64,000 bases of DNA from Solirubrobacterales bacterium (GTDB taxonomy: Bacteria > Actinomycetota > Thermoleophilia > Solirubrobacterales > 70-9). How positions within the stretch are numbered: the stretch's first letter is position 1; each line of letters opens with the position of its first letter. Positions 15,960 through 24,592 of the stretch are shown piece after piece. The position numbers and the translations under genes were made by a program. The DNA is taken from assembly GCA_035573435.1 (NCBI GenBank), contig DATMZR010000043.1, positions 27,188 through 91,187 on the forward strand, read 5' to 3'. Under the pieces are notes generated by a model. That model was not told the DNA's origin. It was given only the letters and a program-made list of their open reading frames with translations, and did not search any database.

Positions 15960-16697
15960 CTACCCCTTCTGGATCCCGAGTGCGTCGAGCTCGATCCAGA
16001 CCAGCGTCGGCCCAGGGAGGGCGCGGTTTCTGACCCCGATCGGCCGTACCCTCCGGCGGGTCGGGAAGGTGAGGCCATCGACTTGGCGATGCTCGCTCAG
16101 GTGGTGGGCCGCCCTCGCCCATCCGCCGACGACCTCGGCCGTGTAGTCGTGGCGGCGGATCAACCCCGACGAGTCCACGTAGAACGTCTGGTGTGCGGAG
16201 TGCGTGTCGAGGTCGGTGGGGAAATCGACCTCGAGGCGGCGCCATTCCTGGTCTGCTTCTCGCCAGCGCGCTCCCTCGGCGACGCGCACGCCGTCCCGCG
16301 TCAGCAGTAGTGGCGTAGTCAGGTAGTTCCACATCGCATAGCCAGCGAAGTAAGTCGAGTCCAGCGGGTCCCAGCGGACGTTGCGGCGCAGCCCTGCACG
16401 ACCGAAGAATGCGGGGCGCGGGTCCGCGCGGGAGGCGAGCACCTCGCTCCCCTCGCCTTCGATCCGCGCTTCGCCGCGGTCGAACACTCCGCGCTGTCCG
16501 GGCTCCGGGAACGGGTCCATCACCGCTCGCGGCTGATCGAGCTCCACCGTGAGCCGGTAGTCCGCGAAGCGGTTCCCAGGCACTCGCGTTCGCAGCAGCA
16601 GCCCGCCCGAGCGCACCCGGGCCTGAACGCTGCGCGCCGCCCGCCAGCGTTCGAGCCCTCCGTGCGCCTCGAGGACTTCGTCCAACAGCGCGCTCAT
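15960..16697 (-). CDS. Conserved protein of unknown function
   Basis: The 245-residue product is not one I can name. It opens with a helix containing HGGLERWRAARSVQARVRSGG, then is rich in beta-strand with many Arg and Asp residues (RLTVELDQPRAVMDPF, WRRLEVDFPTDLDTHSAHQT, HHLSEHRQVDGLTFPTRRRV). The HGG-x-x-RW opening and alternating strands resemble a family of uncharacterised proteins with a lipocalin- or LolA-like barrel, but there is no signal peptide or lipobox here. It is immediately upstream of the GST-like gene, suggesting a shared role. Confidence 0.72.
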   Translation of the reverse strand: MSALLDEVLEAHGGLERWRAARSVQARVRSGGLLLRTRVPGNRFADYRLTVELDQPRAVMDPFPEPGQRGVFDRGEARIEGEGSEVLASRADPRPAFFGRAGLRRNVRWDPLDSTYFAGYAMWNYLTTPLLLTRDGVRVAEGARWREADQEWRRLEVDFPTDLDTHSAHQTFYVDSSGLIRRHDYTAEVVGGWARAAHHLSEHRQVDGLTFPTRRRVRPIGVRNRALPGPTLVWIELDALGIQKG

Positions 16698-16702
16698 CGG
16701 CT

Positions 16703-16727
16703 GGGGCTAGGGACGAAGTCCCCGGGG
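16703..16727. repeat. Variant palindromic repeat before the unknown gene
   Basis: GGGGCTAGGGACGAAGTCCCC keeps the GCTAG and the GAC-GAA-GTC hairpin core of the repeat family, but the stem is GGGAC/GTCCC instead of GCGAC/GTCGC, a compensatory change that preserves pairing. It lies between the DAK2 gene stop and the next start. Confidence 0.5.
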
Positions 16728-16735
16728 TTCATGTC

Positions 16736-18361
16736 TCATTGCGCAGCAATGAGCCACCAGTAGTGCGGCTGGCCGCCTCGGTGGAGCTCCAGCTCCACCC
16801 CCTCGGCGAGCTCGAGCGGCAGCTGCTCGAGCGGGATCGGAGCATCCTCCCCTTCGATCACGGTGACGATCTCGACGTCATCGGCAAGGCGTTCGATGAT
16901 CGCCGCAAGGGTCGAGCCTGCTCCTCCCCAGGCCACGACCTCTTCCCCCGCGAACCCGACGGCATCGCCGCGCACGAACCGGCCCTGAGGATCCGGGCGT
17001 GCGGCCGGCGCGACCGCGCCCCAGTGGATCTCCTGGAGCGCGGCCTCCAGGCGTTCCCCATTCTCGGCAGCGGTCCGCTCGGGATCGAGCTCGACCAGCG
17101 CCGCCAGCGCCGCCTGCTGGGAGAGGGAGCCGACGACGCGAGCCGGCTTCTCGGACAGCTTCGCCGCCTCCTGCGCGGCCAGGATCACGTTCGGCGAGTT
17201 GGGAAGCACCAGCACCTCGTCGGCGGACACCTCGTGGATCTGAGCCAGGATCTCGTAGGTGGAGGGATTGAGCGTCGTCCCACCGTCGACCACGCGGGCC
17301 CCGAGCGCCTCGAACAGCGATTTCAGGCCGCCGCCGGCGGCGACAGCCACCACGCCGGTACGCGCAGGCGCCAGACGGCGCTCGCGCGCCTCTATTTGCT
17401 CGCGCATGTCGCCGACGTCGAGCCGCTGCACGTCGCCTGCCTGCTCGAACACCGCCACAGCGACCTCGGGCTCGTCCGTGTGCAGGTGGACCTTCAAGGT
17501 CGCCTGGTCGCCGACCACCAGCACCGAGTCACCGATCTCCTCCAAATGCTTGACGAAGAAGCGCGCGTCGAGCCCCCGGCCGGTGACGATGAAGTTCGTG
17601 CAGTAACGAAAGCGACTGTCGAAGTGGTGGGGTCGCGTCTCCCGGGGGGGCTCGTGGTGCGCGACCTCCGGGACCGCGTCCACCTCGCCGCGCAACCCGG
17701 CGACGATCCCGGCCAGGATCAAGACCAGACCGTACGCCCCTGCGTCGACCACACCGGCCTCCGCCAGCACGTCGAGCTGCTCGGGCGTCCGCTGGACCGC
17801 CTCCTCGCCCGCCCGGGCGGCCACCGCGAGCACCGTGGCCAGGAGCTCGTCCTGCTCGGAGTCGTCCGCCCGCGAAGACAGCCGCTGGCGATCCGTGTGC
17901 GCCAGGTGCTGCGACGCCGCGTGCGCCATCTCGCGGATCACGGTCAGCATCGTTCCCTCGGCGGGGTCGCGCACCGATTCGTAGGCGGCGTCGGCGGCGC
18001 TCGCGAACGCCGCGGCGACCAGCACCGGATCGACCAGCTCCCCCGGGCGGCTGGCCAGCTCCTCGGCTGCCCCGCGAACGATCTGGCTGAGGATCACGCC
18101 GGAGTTCCCGCGCGCGCCCATCAGAGCAGCCCGGGCGACCGCATGGACGATCTCCTCCCGGGCGCGCTTGTCGATCGGCTGCCCGTCGAGGCGGTCGAGC
18201 TCGCTCATCACGGCGCTCATGGTCAGCGCCATGTTGTCCCCGGTGTCGCCGTCGGCCACCGGGAACACGTTCAGGTCGTTGACCTCCTGGCGGCGTTGCT
18301 CGAGGTGGGCGTAGGCGGCTTCGACCACCCGCCGAAACCGCTCGATCGAGGTATCGGGCAC
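16736..18361 (-). CDS. DAK2 domain protein, FakA-like
   Basis: This 541-residue protein has an N-terminal DhaL (DAK2) kinase domain with NVFPVADGDTGDNM (residues about 31-44) and MGARGNSGVILSQ, a middle FakA-type region (RYCTNFIVTGR; DQATLKVHLHTDEPE) and a DegV-like C-terminal part. FakA phosphorylates fatty acids presented by a FakB partner, feeding PlsX/PlsY lipid synthesis. No FakB gene is in the window, so the substrate is inferred. The start is GTG at 18361. The rpmB-DAK2-recG order is a widely conserved cluster. A perfect 8-bp hairpin (16735-16753) covers the last codons. Confidence 0.88.
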   Translation of the reverse strand: MPDTSIERFRRVVEAAYAHLEQRRQEVNDLNVFPVADGDTGDNMALTMSAVMSELDRLDGQPIDKRAREEIVHAVARAALMGARGNSGVILSQIVRGAAEELASRPGELVDPVLVAAAFASAADAAYESVRDPAEGTMLTVIREMAHAASQHLAHTDRQRLSSRADDSEQDELLATVLAVAARAGEEAVQRTPEQLDVLAEAGVVDAGAYGLVLILAGIVAGLRGEVDAVPEVAHHEPPRETRPHHFDSRFRYCTNFIVTGRGLDARFFVKHLEEIGDSVLVVGDQATLKVHLHTDEPEVAVAVFEQAGDVQRLDVGDMREQIEARERRLAPARTGVVAVAAGGGLKSLFEALGARVVDGGTTLNPSTYEILAQIHEVSADEVLVLPNSPNVILAAQEAAKLSEKPARVVGSLSQQAALAALVELDPERTAAENGERLEAALQEIHWGAVAPAARPDPQGRFVRGDAVGFAGEEVVAWGGAGSTLAAIIERLADDVEIVTVIEGEDAPIPLEQLPLELAEGVELELHRGGQPHYWWLIAAQ

Positions 18362-18383
18362 TACGGCCGGATTATCCCTGGCC

Positions 18384-18400
18384 CGGGCTAGCGACGACTC
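18384..18400. repeat. Partial palindromic repeat between rpmB and the DAK2 gene
   Basis: GGGCTAGCGACGACTC at about 18384-18400 matches one arm of the repeat family (GGGCTAGCGACGAAGTC) with the other arm lost. It lies in the 52-base spacer between rpmB and the DAK2 gene. Confidence 0.4.
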
Positions 18401-18413
18401 TTGCGCCGGTCGG

Positions 18414-18605
18414 TCAGGCGGCTTTAGTGACCTTGTTCGACTTCAGGCAGCGCGTGCACACATAGACCCGGCGGGCTCGCGCCCCGTCTTGGATTCGGAC
18501 CTTCTGGAGGTTGGGGTTGAAGCGTCGCCGGGTCGCGACCATCGAATGGCTGCGCGAGTTCCCGAACGCCGGCCCCTTGCCGCAGCTGAAGCACACCTTG
18601 GCCAT
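18414..18605 (-). CDS. rpmB: 50S ribosomal protein L28
   Basis: The 63-residue product starts [20 protein letters not shown] and has [10 protein letters not shown], typical of L28 in the large ribosomal subunit. CFSC near the start and CTRC near the end make a four-cysteine zinc ribbon. There is no ribosome binding site. The same 16 bases found upstream of rpmF lie 3 bases before the ATG. It follows the ribH stop by 23 bases but probably has its own promoter. Confidence 0.96.
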   Translation of the reverse strand: MAKVCFSCGKGPAFGNSRSHSMVATRRRFNPNLQKVRIQDGARARRVYVCTRCLKSNKVTKAA

Positions 18606-18608
18606 CGC

Positions 18609-18624
18609 GCGGGGATGGTAGCGG
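18609..18624 (-). promoter_or_regulatory. Putative leaderless promoter of rpmB
   Basis: The minus strand reads CCGCTACCATCCCCGC, identical to the block before rpmF. The TACCAT -10 hexamer (18620 to 18615) ends 9 bases before the rpmB ATG. No -35 box is evident and the block directly adjoins the ribH 3' end. Confidence 0.5.
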
Positions 18625-18628
18625 GGAG

Positions 18629-19186
18629 CTACCCCAGGGCCTCGCGAATCAGCGCCATCCGGAGCACGGCGACGGCGGCGTTTCGGCCCTGATCGCGCTT
18701 GTCCCCTCCGGCGCGTGCCAGCGCCTGCTCCATCGTCTCGCACGTGATCACCCCGAAAGCGCAGGGAACCCCCGTCTGGAGCTGAACCTGCTGGATGCCC
18801 CGCGCCGCCTCCGCCGAGACGTACTCGTAATGGTCGGTCTCGCCACGGATCACCGCCCCCAGGCAGGCCACGCCCGCGAAGCGGCCCGACTCCGCGCACC
18901 ATTTCGCCGCTAAGGGCAATTCGAAGGCACCGGGGGTCTCGAACGTGTGCACCGACGCTGCGCTGACCCCGCCCGCGGAAAAGCCCTCGACGGCGCCGTT
19001 GACGAGCCGCTCGGCGAGGTCCGCGTAGAAGGTCCCAACGCAGACGGCGAACTCGCTTCTTCCCAGCCGCTTCCGCTCATCATCAGAAAAGCCCGCCGCT
19101 TCCTCCAAGGGAGCCGAAGGCGACCGTTGATCCGAGCTTGCTCGGATTTGTCCGGGGGCGGCGGGGTCGGTGCCGGGACTAGCCAT
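18629..19186 (-). CDS. ribH: 6,7-dimethyl-8-ribityllumazine synthase
   Basis: RibH condenses 5-amino-6-ribitylaminouracil with dihydroxybutanone phosphate, the penultimate step of riboflavin synthesis. The catalytic core is clear: [16 protein letters not shown] and [22 protein letters not shown] with the active-site histidine in TDHY. The 185-residue product has an unusual N-terminal extension of about 45 residues before the first strand (FAVCVGTF). Residues about 12-26 of it are encoded by a palindromic repeat (19109-19155). The ATG overlaps the ribBA stop by 8 bases. Confidence 0.94.
   Translation of the reverse strand: MASPGTDPAAPGQIRASSDQRSPSAPLEEAAGFSDDERKRLGRSEFAVCVGTFYADLAERLVNGAVEGFSAGGVSAASVHTFETPGAFELPLAAKWCAESGRFAGVACLGAVIRGETDHYEYVSAEAARGIQQVQLQTGVPCAFGVITCETMEQALARAGGDKRDQGRNAAVAVLRMALIREALG
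19109..19155. repeat. Palindromic repeat inserted in the ribH coding region
   Basis: GGGAGCCGAAGGCGACCG at 19109-19126 matches 23737-23754 of copy C at 17 of 18 bases. It is followed in both by ATCCG and a hairpin, here ATCCGAG-CTTG-CTCGGAT (19130-19147). The insertion keeps the ribH frame and encodes residues in the non-conserved N-terminal extension. Confidence 0.6.
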
Positions 19187-20486
19187 CCTCTGGCTCGGAC
19201 TCCTTGGCCCCCAGTGCCTCGCGCTCGACCTCCTGTCGGTGCTCCGCGTGAATCATCTCCTCGTCGAGCGGCAGGCCCTGGTGATGCAGGGTGTGGCCGA
19301 GGCGCTCCCGCTTCGTTCGCAGGTAATCCTCGTTGTGCCGGTTGGGCACAGCCTGGATCGGGACCTGATCGGCGACCGACAGCCCGTATCCCTCCAGGCC
19401 GTGGATCTTCCTTGGGTTGTTGGTCAGGATGCGGATGCTCGTCAGCCCCAGGTCGACCAGGATCTGTGCGCCGATCCCGTAATCGCGCAGGTCGGCCGGC
19501 AGCCCGAGCCTCAGGTTCGCGTCCACCGTGTCGAACCCGTCCTCCTGAAGCCTGTAGGCGCGAAGCTTGTTGAGCAGGCCGATGCCCCGTCCCTCCTGGG
19601 AGAGGTAGAGCAGGACGCCGGCGCCTTCGGTCTCGATCATCGCCAGCGCGGCCTCCAGCTGCTCGCCGCAGTCGCAGCGCAGCGAGTGGAACACGTCGCC
19701 GGTGAGGCACTCGGAGTGGACCCTCACCAGCACGTCCTCCTTGCCGCGGACGTCGCCCATGACCATGGCCAGATGGTGCTTGTCGTCAACGAGCGAGCGG
19801 TAACCGACCGCGGTGAAGTCCCCGAAGGCCGTGGGAAGCCGCGTGGAAACGACTCGCTCCACCAGCCTCTCCGTCCGCCGCCGGTAGGCGATCAGATCGG
19901 CGACCGTGATCATCTTCAGCCCGTGGCGCTTGCAGTACGGGACCAGGTCGGGCACCCGGGCCATCGTCCCGTCCTCGTTCATGATCTCGCAGATCACGCC
20001 GGATGGGATCAGGCCGGCCAGCCGGGTCAGGTCGACGGCCGCCTCGGTCTGGCCCGCCCGCTCCAGCACGCCTCCGTCCTTCGCCTTCAGCGGGAACACG
20101 TGTCCCGGCTGGACGAGCCCGTCCGGCTTGGTGGTGGGATCGATCGCGACCTGAATCGTGTGGGCGCGATCGTGGGCCGAGATGCCGGTCGTCACCCCCT
20201 CCGCCGCCTCGATCGAAACCGTGAAGTTGGTGTGGAAGGCCGACTCGTTCTTGGCCGCCATCAGGTCGAGCTCCAGCTCGTCGCAGCGCTCCGGCGTGAG
20301 CGCCAGGCAGACCAGCCCCCGCCCATACATAGCCATGAAGTTGATCGCCTCGGGGGTCGCGAACTGGGCGGCGAGGGTGAGGTCGCCCTCGTTCTCGCGA
20401 TTCTCGTCGTCGCAGACGACCACCATCCGGCCGCTGCGGATCTCCTCGATCGCTTCTTCAATGGGCGCAAAAGCGCTCTCAGCCAT
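19179..20486 (-). CDS. ribBA: Bifunctional DHBP synthase / GTP cyclohydrolase II
   Basis: The 435-residue fusion makes both precursors of riboflavin. The N-terminal RibB half (about 1-205) forms dihydroxybutanone phosphate and has [15 protein letters not shown] and HTIQVAIDP. The C-terminal RibA half opens GTP, with the zinc site [17 protein letters not shown] and the motif [19 protein letters not shown]. Both active sites appear intact. The stop of ribE directly precedes the ATG, and ribH overlaps the 3' end, so the four rib genes form a tight operon. Confidence 0.97.
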   Translation of the reverse strand: MAESAFAPIEEAIEEIRSGRMVVVCDDENRENEGDLTLAAQFATPEAINFMAMYGRGLVCLALTPERCDELELDLMAAKNESAFHTNFTVSIEAAEGVTTGISAHDRAHTIQVAIDPTTKPDGLVQPGHVFPLKAKDGGVLERAGQTEAAVDLTRLAGLIPSGVICEIMNEDGTMARVPDLVPYCKRHGLKMITVADLIAYRRRTERLVERVVSTRLPTAFGDFTAVGYRSLVDDKHHLAMVMGDVRGKEDVLVRVHSECLTGDVFHSLRCDCGEQLEAALAMIETEGAGVLLYLSQEGRGIGLLNKLRAYRLQEDGFDTVDANLRLGLPADLRDYGIGAQILVDLGLTSIRILTNNPRKIHGLEGYGLSVADQVPIQAVPNRHNEDYLRTKRERLGHTLHHQGLPLDEEMIHAEHRQEVEREALGAKESEPEDG

Positions 20487-21089
20487 CTAGCTCCTTTCCT
20501 CCTCAAAGCCTTGCACGAGCCGCTCCGCGTAGCGCGCGATCACGTCGACCTCCAGGTTGACCTGGCCGCCGTTGGCAAGCTCTCCGAGCGTGGTCCGCTC
20601 CAGGGTCTCCGGGATCAGAGACACCTCGAAGCCATCGTCGGCGAGGGCGGAAACCGTGAGGCTGACGCCGTCGACGGTGACCGAGCCACGCTCGACGATG
20701 AACCGCGCGAGCTCGCGCGGCGCGGCGAGCCGCAGGCGCCGGGCAAAGCCGTCCGCCCGCGCAGCCATGACCTCGCCCGTGCCGTCGACGTGCCCTTGGA
20801 CGAGGTGGCCGCCCAGGGGGTCTCCCACGCGCAGCGGCAGCTCCAAGTTGACGGGGGCTCCGGGCTCGAGCTCGCCCAGGGTGGTCACCGACAGAGTCTG
20901 GTTTCCGACGTCGGCCTCGAAGGCGCCGTCGGTGACCGACGCCACGGTCAGGCACGCACCGCTGACCGACACCGAGTCACCCTCCCCCAGCTCGGCCGCA
21001 AGCTTCGCCCTGATGCGCAGGCGCGCACCTCGCTCGCTTCGCTCCAGCTCCTCGACCCTGCCGATCTCGCGAACGATGCCGGTGAACAT
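20487..21089 (-). CDS. ribE: Riboflavin synthase alpha chain
   Basis: This enzyme dismutates two lumazine molecules to riboflavin. The 200-residue protein has the expected tandem repeat of lumazine-binding domains: the first starts MFTGIVREIGRVEEL with SVSGACLTVASV, the second with HVDGTGEVMA and VTVDGVSLTVSALADDGFEVSLIPETLERTTLG-type sequence. The length is typical. It sits 3 bases after ribD. Confidence 0.96.
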   Translation of the reverse strand: MFTGIVREIGRVEELERSERGARLRIRAKLAAELGEGDSVSVSGACLTVASVTDGAFEADVGNQTLSVTTLGELEPGAPVNLELPLRVGDPLGGHLVQGHVDGTGEVMAARADGFARRLRLAAPRELARFIVERGSVTVDGVSLTVSALADDGFEVSLIPETLERTTLGELANGGQVNLEVDVIARYAERLVQGFEEERS

Positions 21090-21092
21090 CGC

Positions 21093-22229
21093 TCACCACT
21101 CCCGCAGGCGGGCGCGAACCAGCAGGTCCTCGCCCGAGCGCGCCCATTCCATTGCCAGGGCCGGCGTCGCATCGGCGATCCGGGCGACGCCCTCGCCTCC
21201 GGCGAGCGGCCTGGCGCCGGTGCCGCCAAGCACCAAGGGCGCGATGAATAGGCGCAGCTCGTCGATCTCGCCGGCGTCGAGGAAGGAGCCGGCCAGAGTC
21301 GGGCCCCCCTCGAGGAGTAGCGAGGTGATGCCGCGACGACCGAGCTCGGCGAGCGCCGCGGAGACCCGGGCCGGCGGCTCGCCGTCACAGACGATCAGGT
21401 CCGCCCCGGACTTTCGGAGCGCCTCCGTCCGCTCGCTCGTGGCTGCCGTGGAGACGACCACGATCAGCGGTGCCTCACCAACGGAGCCGACGAGGCGGGA
21501 GCTCCGCGGCAGGCGGGCCTCGGAGTCGAACACGACCCGGGTGGGTTGACGGAGATCGTCCTCCGCCGTGACCGGCCTCGCGGTCAGCAGCGGATCGTCG
21601 GCCAGCGCGGTGCCAATCCCGACGCAGACAGCGTCGCATTCGGCTCGCCAGCGGTGAGCGAGTGCACGGCTGGCCTCGCCGGAGATCCACTGTGAGTCGC
21701 CGCTCGCGCTTGCCACTCGGCCGTCCAGGCTGAGGGCCGCCTTGTGGACCACGAGCGGGCGGGCTGTGCGAGCGTGCTTTCGAAACGCCTGATTCAGGAG
21801 GCGCGCTGCCGCCGCTTGCGGCCCGTTGGCCAGCTCGACCTCGACGCCCTCGTCGCGCAGGATCCCGGGGCCGCGACCGTTCGCCTTCTCGCTCGGATCC
21901 TCCGAGGCGATCACGACGCGCGCCACCCCGGCGGCGAGGATGGCTCCCGTGCAGGGTGGCTGGCGCCCGTGGTGGGCACAGGGCTCCAGCGTCACGTACA
22001 GCGTCGCACCGACGGGGTCGATTCCCCTGGCGCGGCAGTCCTCCAGGGCCGCCACCTCGGCGTGGGGGCCGCCGATGCGCGCGTGGAAGCCCTCGCCGAT
22101 CGGCTCGCCGTCCCGCACCAGGACCGCCCCCACCAGCGGGTTCGGGCTGACCCTGCCGCGACCGCCCTCGGCCAGCTCCAGCGCCCGTTGGAGGTGCAGC
22201 CGGTCCTCTTGTGTGACCACGTTGGGCAT
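21093..22229 (-). CDS. ribD: Bifunctional riboflavin deaminase-reductase RibD
   Basis: RibD deaminates and then reduces the pyrimidine intermediate of riboflavin synthesis. The N-terminal deaminase has the zinc site HAEVAALE and PCAHHGRQPPC (about residues 50-90). The C-terminal reductase begins near PLVVHKAALSLDGRVA and has LLLEGGPTLAGSFL. The 378-residue length is normal. It is the first gene of ribD-ribE-ribBA-ribH. The 101-base upstream region contains a palindromic operator-like site but no FMN riboswitch. Confidence 0.96.
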   Translation of the reverse strand: MPNVVTQEDRLHLQRALELAEGGRGRVSPNPLVGAVLVRDGEPIGEGFHARIGGPHAEVAALEDCRARGIDPVGATLYVTLEPCAHHGRQPPCTGAILAAGVARVVIASEDPSEKANGRGPGILRDEGVEVELANGPQAAAARLLNQAFRKHARTARPLVVHKAALSLDGRVASASGDSQWISGEASRALAHRWRAECDAVCVGIGTALADDPLLTARPVTAEDDLRQPTRVVFDSEARLPRSSRLVGSVGEAPLIVVVSTAATSERTEALRKSGADLIVCDGEPPARVSAALAELGRRGITSLLLEGGPTLAGSFLDAGEIDELRLFIAPLVLGGTGARPLAGGEGVARIADATPALAMEWARSGEDLLVRARLREW

Positions 22230-22257
22230 CTGGGAGATCGTAGGCCGCCAGGGCTGA

Positions 22258-22273
22258 TTGACTGGTCAGTCAA
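22258..22273. promoter_or_regulatory. Operator-like inverted repeat between ribD and the flippase gene
   Basis: TTGACT-GGTC-AGTCAA is a 6-4-6 inverted repeat of the kind bound by TetR-type repressors. Its left arm could also be a -35 box (TTGACT) with a weak TGTACG at 22281-22286 after 17 bases, 45 bases before the flippase ATG. The site is placed to control either or both divergent genes. No regulator gene is adjacent. Confidence 0.45.
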
Positions 22274-22330
22274 CCAGGATTGTACGCCCTCGCGGCCGCC
22301 CTCCGGGTCTCCGCATAAGGTGCCCCACCG

Positions 22331-23701
22331 ATGGCGCGCGAGGTAGCGGAGGCGGAGGCGAGGCGCTTCGGCCGGGCTGCCGGGTTGCTCTCGATCGGCA
22401 TCGGCTCCGCCGGCCTGCTCACCTACGTCTACTTCTCGCTCGCCTCCCACAATCTCGACCCGGTCGACTACGGCGAGGTGGTGGTCCTCTGGTCGGCGGT
22501 CTTCGTCACCATCTCCACCCTCTTCAGGCCCGTGGAGCAGCTGCTCTCGCGAACGATCGCCGAGCGACAGGCCGGCGGGCAAGCAATCGGCCAGCCGCTT
22601 CGTGTCGCAGCCAGGATCCAGCTCGGCCTGGCCGCCGCCTTCGGGCTGTGCGCCCTCGTTTTGCGGGACCCGATCCAGGACCGGCTCCTGTCGGGCAACG
22701 AGACCCTGTACTGGATCTTCGTGACCGCCACGCTCGCCTTCGCGGCGAGCTTCTTTGCCCGGGGCTTTCTGGCGGGCAGCCGGCGCTTCTCCCTCTACGC
22801 GGTCCTCTTACTCGCCGAGTCCACGGCCCGCGTCTCGTTCGCGCTCGCGGTGGCCATAGGCATCGCCAGCGGCCAAACGGCGGTCGCGCTGGGGATCGTC
22901 GCTGCCCCGCTGCTCAGCCTCACGGTCGTTCCGCTCGCCTTTGCGCGTGGAGCCGCGGCCCGGGGCCGCGCCGCGCCTCCGCAGCCATCGAGCCAGGCGG
23001 AATTCACCCTGGCCGCCGGTGGCGGGTTCGCCGCAGCGGTGCTCTTGATCATGGTCTCGGAGCAGACCCTGCTGAACGCCGGGCCCCTGCTGGTCAAGGG
23101 CTCCGAGGGAGCGGCTGCGGCCGGATACATCTTCAACGTGCTGATGATCGCGCGGGCGCCGCTCGTCCTCTTTCAGGCGGTCGCCACCAGTTTGCTCCCA
23201 CACCTGACCCGGTTGCGCGCCAGCGCCGACGCGCGCCACGCGCAGGCGTTCCGGCTCTCAGTCCGGCTGACCATCGCCGCGATCGCTGCGTTCGCGGCTG
23301 TGGTGGCGCTGGTCGTGTTGATCGCCGGTCCCGAGCTGATGCAGCTCGCGTTCGGAGATAACTTCGAGTATGACCGCGTCGGTCTGCTGATCGTCACCGC
23401 GGGCATGGGCGCCTACCTCGCGGCGGTCACCCTGAACCAGGCGGCGCTGGCGCAGGGCCAGGTGCGCCGCGCGGCCGCCTGCTGGGTCGGTTGCGCGCTT
23501 GCGTTCGTCGCCTGGAACCTGTTGCCGGTGCTCGACGAGTTCCGTCGGGTCGAGGTCGGATATGCCGGTGCGGCGGCTCTTCTCTGTGGGCTGCTCTACC
23601 TGCTCTACCGCCTCCCGCGGGCCCGCCCGGAGGATGTGGTCCAGCCCGGCTCGCCGCAGGAGATCGAAGCCCGCCTTGCGGCAGCGGACGAAGCCGGCTA
23701 A
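22331..23701 (+). CDS. MOP-superfamily flippase / polysaccharide export protein
   Basis: The 456-residue product is an integral membrane protein with about 12-14 hydrophobic helices and a PST/MurJ-type layout, beginning with an amphipathic start then GLLSIGIGSAGLLTYVYFSL. Such proteins move lipid-linked sugars across the cytoplasmic membrane for exopolysaccharide or teichuronic-type polymers. Positively charged loops (FARGAAARGRAAPPQP; LTRLRASADARHAQAF) alternate with the helices. The substrate is unknown, and no glycosyltransferases lie next to it. It is divergent from the rib operon and convergent with rpe. Confidence 0.82.
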   Translation: MAREVAEAEARRFGRAAGLLSIGIGSAGLLTYVYFSLASHNLDPVDYGEVVVLWSAVFVTISTLFRPVEQLLSRTIAERQAGGQAIGQPLRVAARIQLGLAAAFGLCALVLRDPIQDRLLSGNETLYWIFVTATLAFAASFFARGFLAGSRRFSLYAVLLLAESTARVSFALAVAIGIASGQTAVALGIVAAPLLSLTVVPLAFARGAAARGRAAPPQPSSQAEFTLAAGGGFAAAVLLIMVSEQTLLNAGPLLVKGSEGAAAAGYIFNVLMIARAPLVLFQAVATSLLPHLTRLRASADARHAQAFRLSVRLTIAAIAAFAAVVALVVLIAGPELMQLAFGDNFEYDRVGLLIVTAGMGAYLAAVTLNQAALAQGQVRRAAACWVGCALAFVAWNLLPVLDEFRRVEVGYAGAAALLCGLLYLLYRLPRARPEDVVQPGSPQEIEARLAAADEAG

Positions 23702-23704
23702 ACA

Positions 23705-23848
23705 TAATCCGGCGGAAGCCTCGGCTTCGCCTACCAGGGAGCCGTAGGCGACCGGTCATCCGGCGAAGCCGGACGCGCCGGGTTAGGGCGCCGGCCTGAC
23801 CCGGCAGGTCCACACGTAGCTACCGCGACTGCGTCGCTAGCCCAAACC
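23705..23848. repeat. Palindromic repeat, copy C (between flippase and rpe)
   Basis: This is the longest copy. It contains GAAGCCTCGGCTTC, the block GGGAGCCGTAGGCGACCG (23737-23754) shared with ribH, the hairpin TCCGGC-GAA-GCCGGA, then GCCTGACCCGGCAGGT and CTACCGCGACTGCGTCGCTAG (split over 23820-23840). It fills nearly all of the 150-base gap between convergent genes and may terminate both. Confidence 0.7.
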
Positions 23849-23851
23849 GCT

Positions 23852-24592
23852 TTACGTGGCGTGGGCGGCGGCCGCGATTCGGCGGTACGCCTCCGCCGGT
23901 TCCGGGTCTCCGAACACGGCGGACCCGGCTACGAACAGGCTGGCTCCCGCCTGAGCCACGCCGCCGACCGTCTCCGCATCAACGCCGCCGTCCACCTCGA
24001 TGACTGGGCCGGGGGCGAGGCCGCGCAGCCTCGCGACCTTGTCGGGTGCTGAAGCGATGAACGGCTGGCCGCCCCAGCCGGGGTTCACGGACATGCAGAG
24101 AATCACGTCGGCCGAGTCGTTGAGCTCCGTGACCGACTCGGCCGGCGTCCCCGGGTTCAGCGCCAGGCCCGCCAGGCAACCGGCGTCCCGGATCGCCCCG
24201 AGGGTGCGGTGGACATGGGGGTCGGCCTCGAAATGGAAGCTGATGCAATCGGCGCCCGCGCGCGCGAACTCGGACACCTGCTCGGCCGGACGCTCGATCA
24301 TCAGGTGAACGTCCAGTGCGCCGCCCGCGTCGTGCACCTGGTCGGCGATCGAGCCCGCGACCAGCGGCCCGATGGTGATCGGTGGCACGAAATGACCATC
24401 CATCACGTCGACGTGGATCAGCCGCGCGCCGGCGGCCATCACCTCGTCGATCTGGGCCCCGAGCCGGGAGAAGTCGGCCGAGAGGATCGACGGCGCAACG
24501 CGCCTACCCGCGAACAGCTCCCGGGGCGAGGCGGCGGGGGACTTGTCGGTGGCAGCCTCGATCAGATCGACCTCAGCATGGAGGCGCCGCAA
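23852..24592 (-). CDS. rpe: Ribulose-phosphate 3-epimerase
   Basis: Rpe interconverts ribulose- and xylulose-5-phosphate in the pentose phosphate pathway. The TIM-barrel signature is complete: VAPSILSADFSRLG, HVDVMDGHFVPPITIGP, DVHLMIERP, MSVNPGWGGQPFI and EVDGGVDAETV. No ATG or GTG fits. The first usable start is TTG at 24592, giving 246 residues with about 26 extra residues before the first strand, overlapping the zinc-ribbon gene by 31 bases. This suggests translational coupling. The stop codon abuts palindromic repeat copy C. Confidence 0.93.
   Translation of the reverse strand: MRRLHAEVDLIEAATDKSPAASPRELFAGRRVAPSILSADFSRLGAQIDEVMAAGARLIHVDVMDGHFVPPITIGPLVAGSIADQVHDAGGALDVHLMIERPAEQVSEFARAGADCISFHFEADPHVHRTLGAIRDAGCLAGLALNPGTPAESVTELNDSADVILCMSVNPGWGGQPFIASAPDKVARLRGLAPGPVIEVDGGVDAETVGGVAQAGASLFVAGSAVFGDPEPAEAYRRIAAAAHAT

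Noticed and set aside
19170..21251. A 693-residue plus-strand frame opposite the rib operon, and similar long antisense frames over recG, priA, metK, der and aroA
   Set aside because: High GC makes stop codons rare, so antisense frames stay open. None has a ribosome site, a conserved motif or normal codon use, while the minus strand encodes complete known enzymes.
22230..22330. FMN riboswitch upstream of ribD
   Set aside because: The region is only 101 bases and lacks the conserved FMN-binding core sequence.
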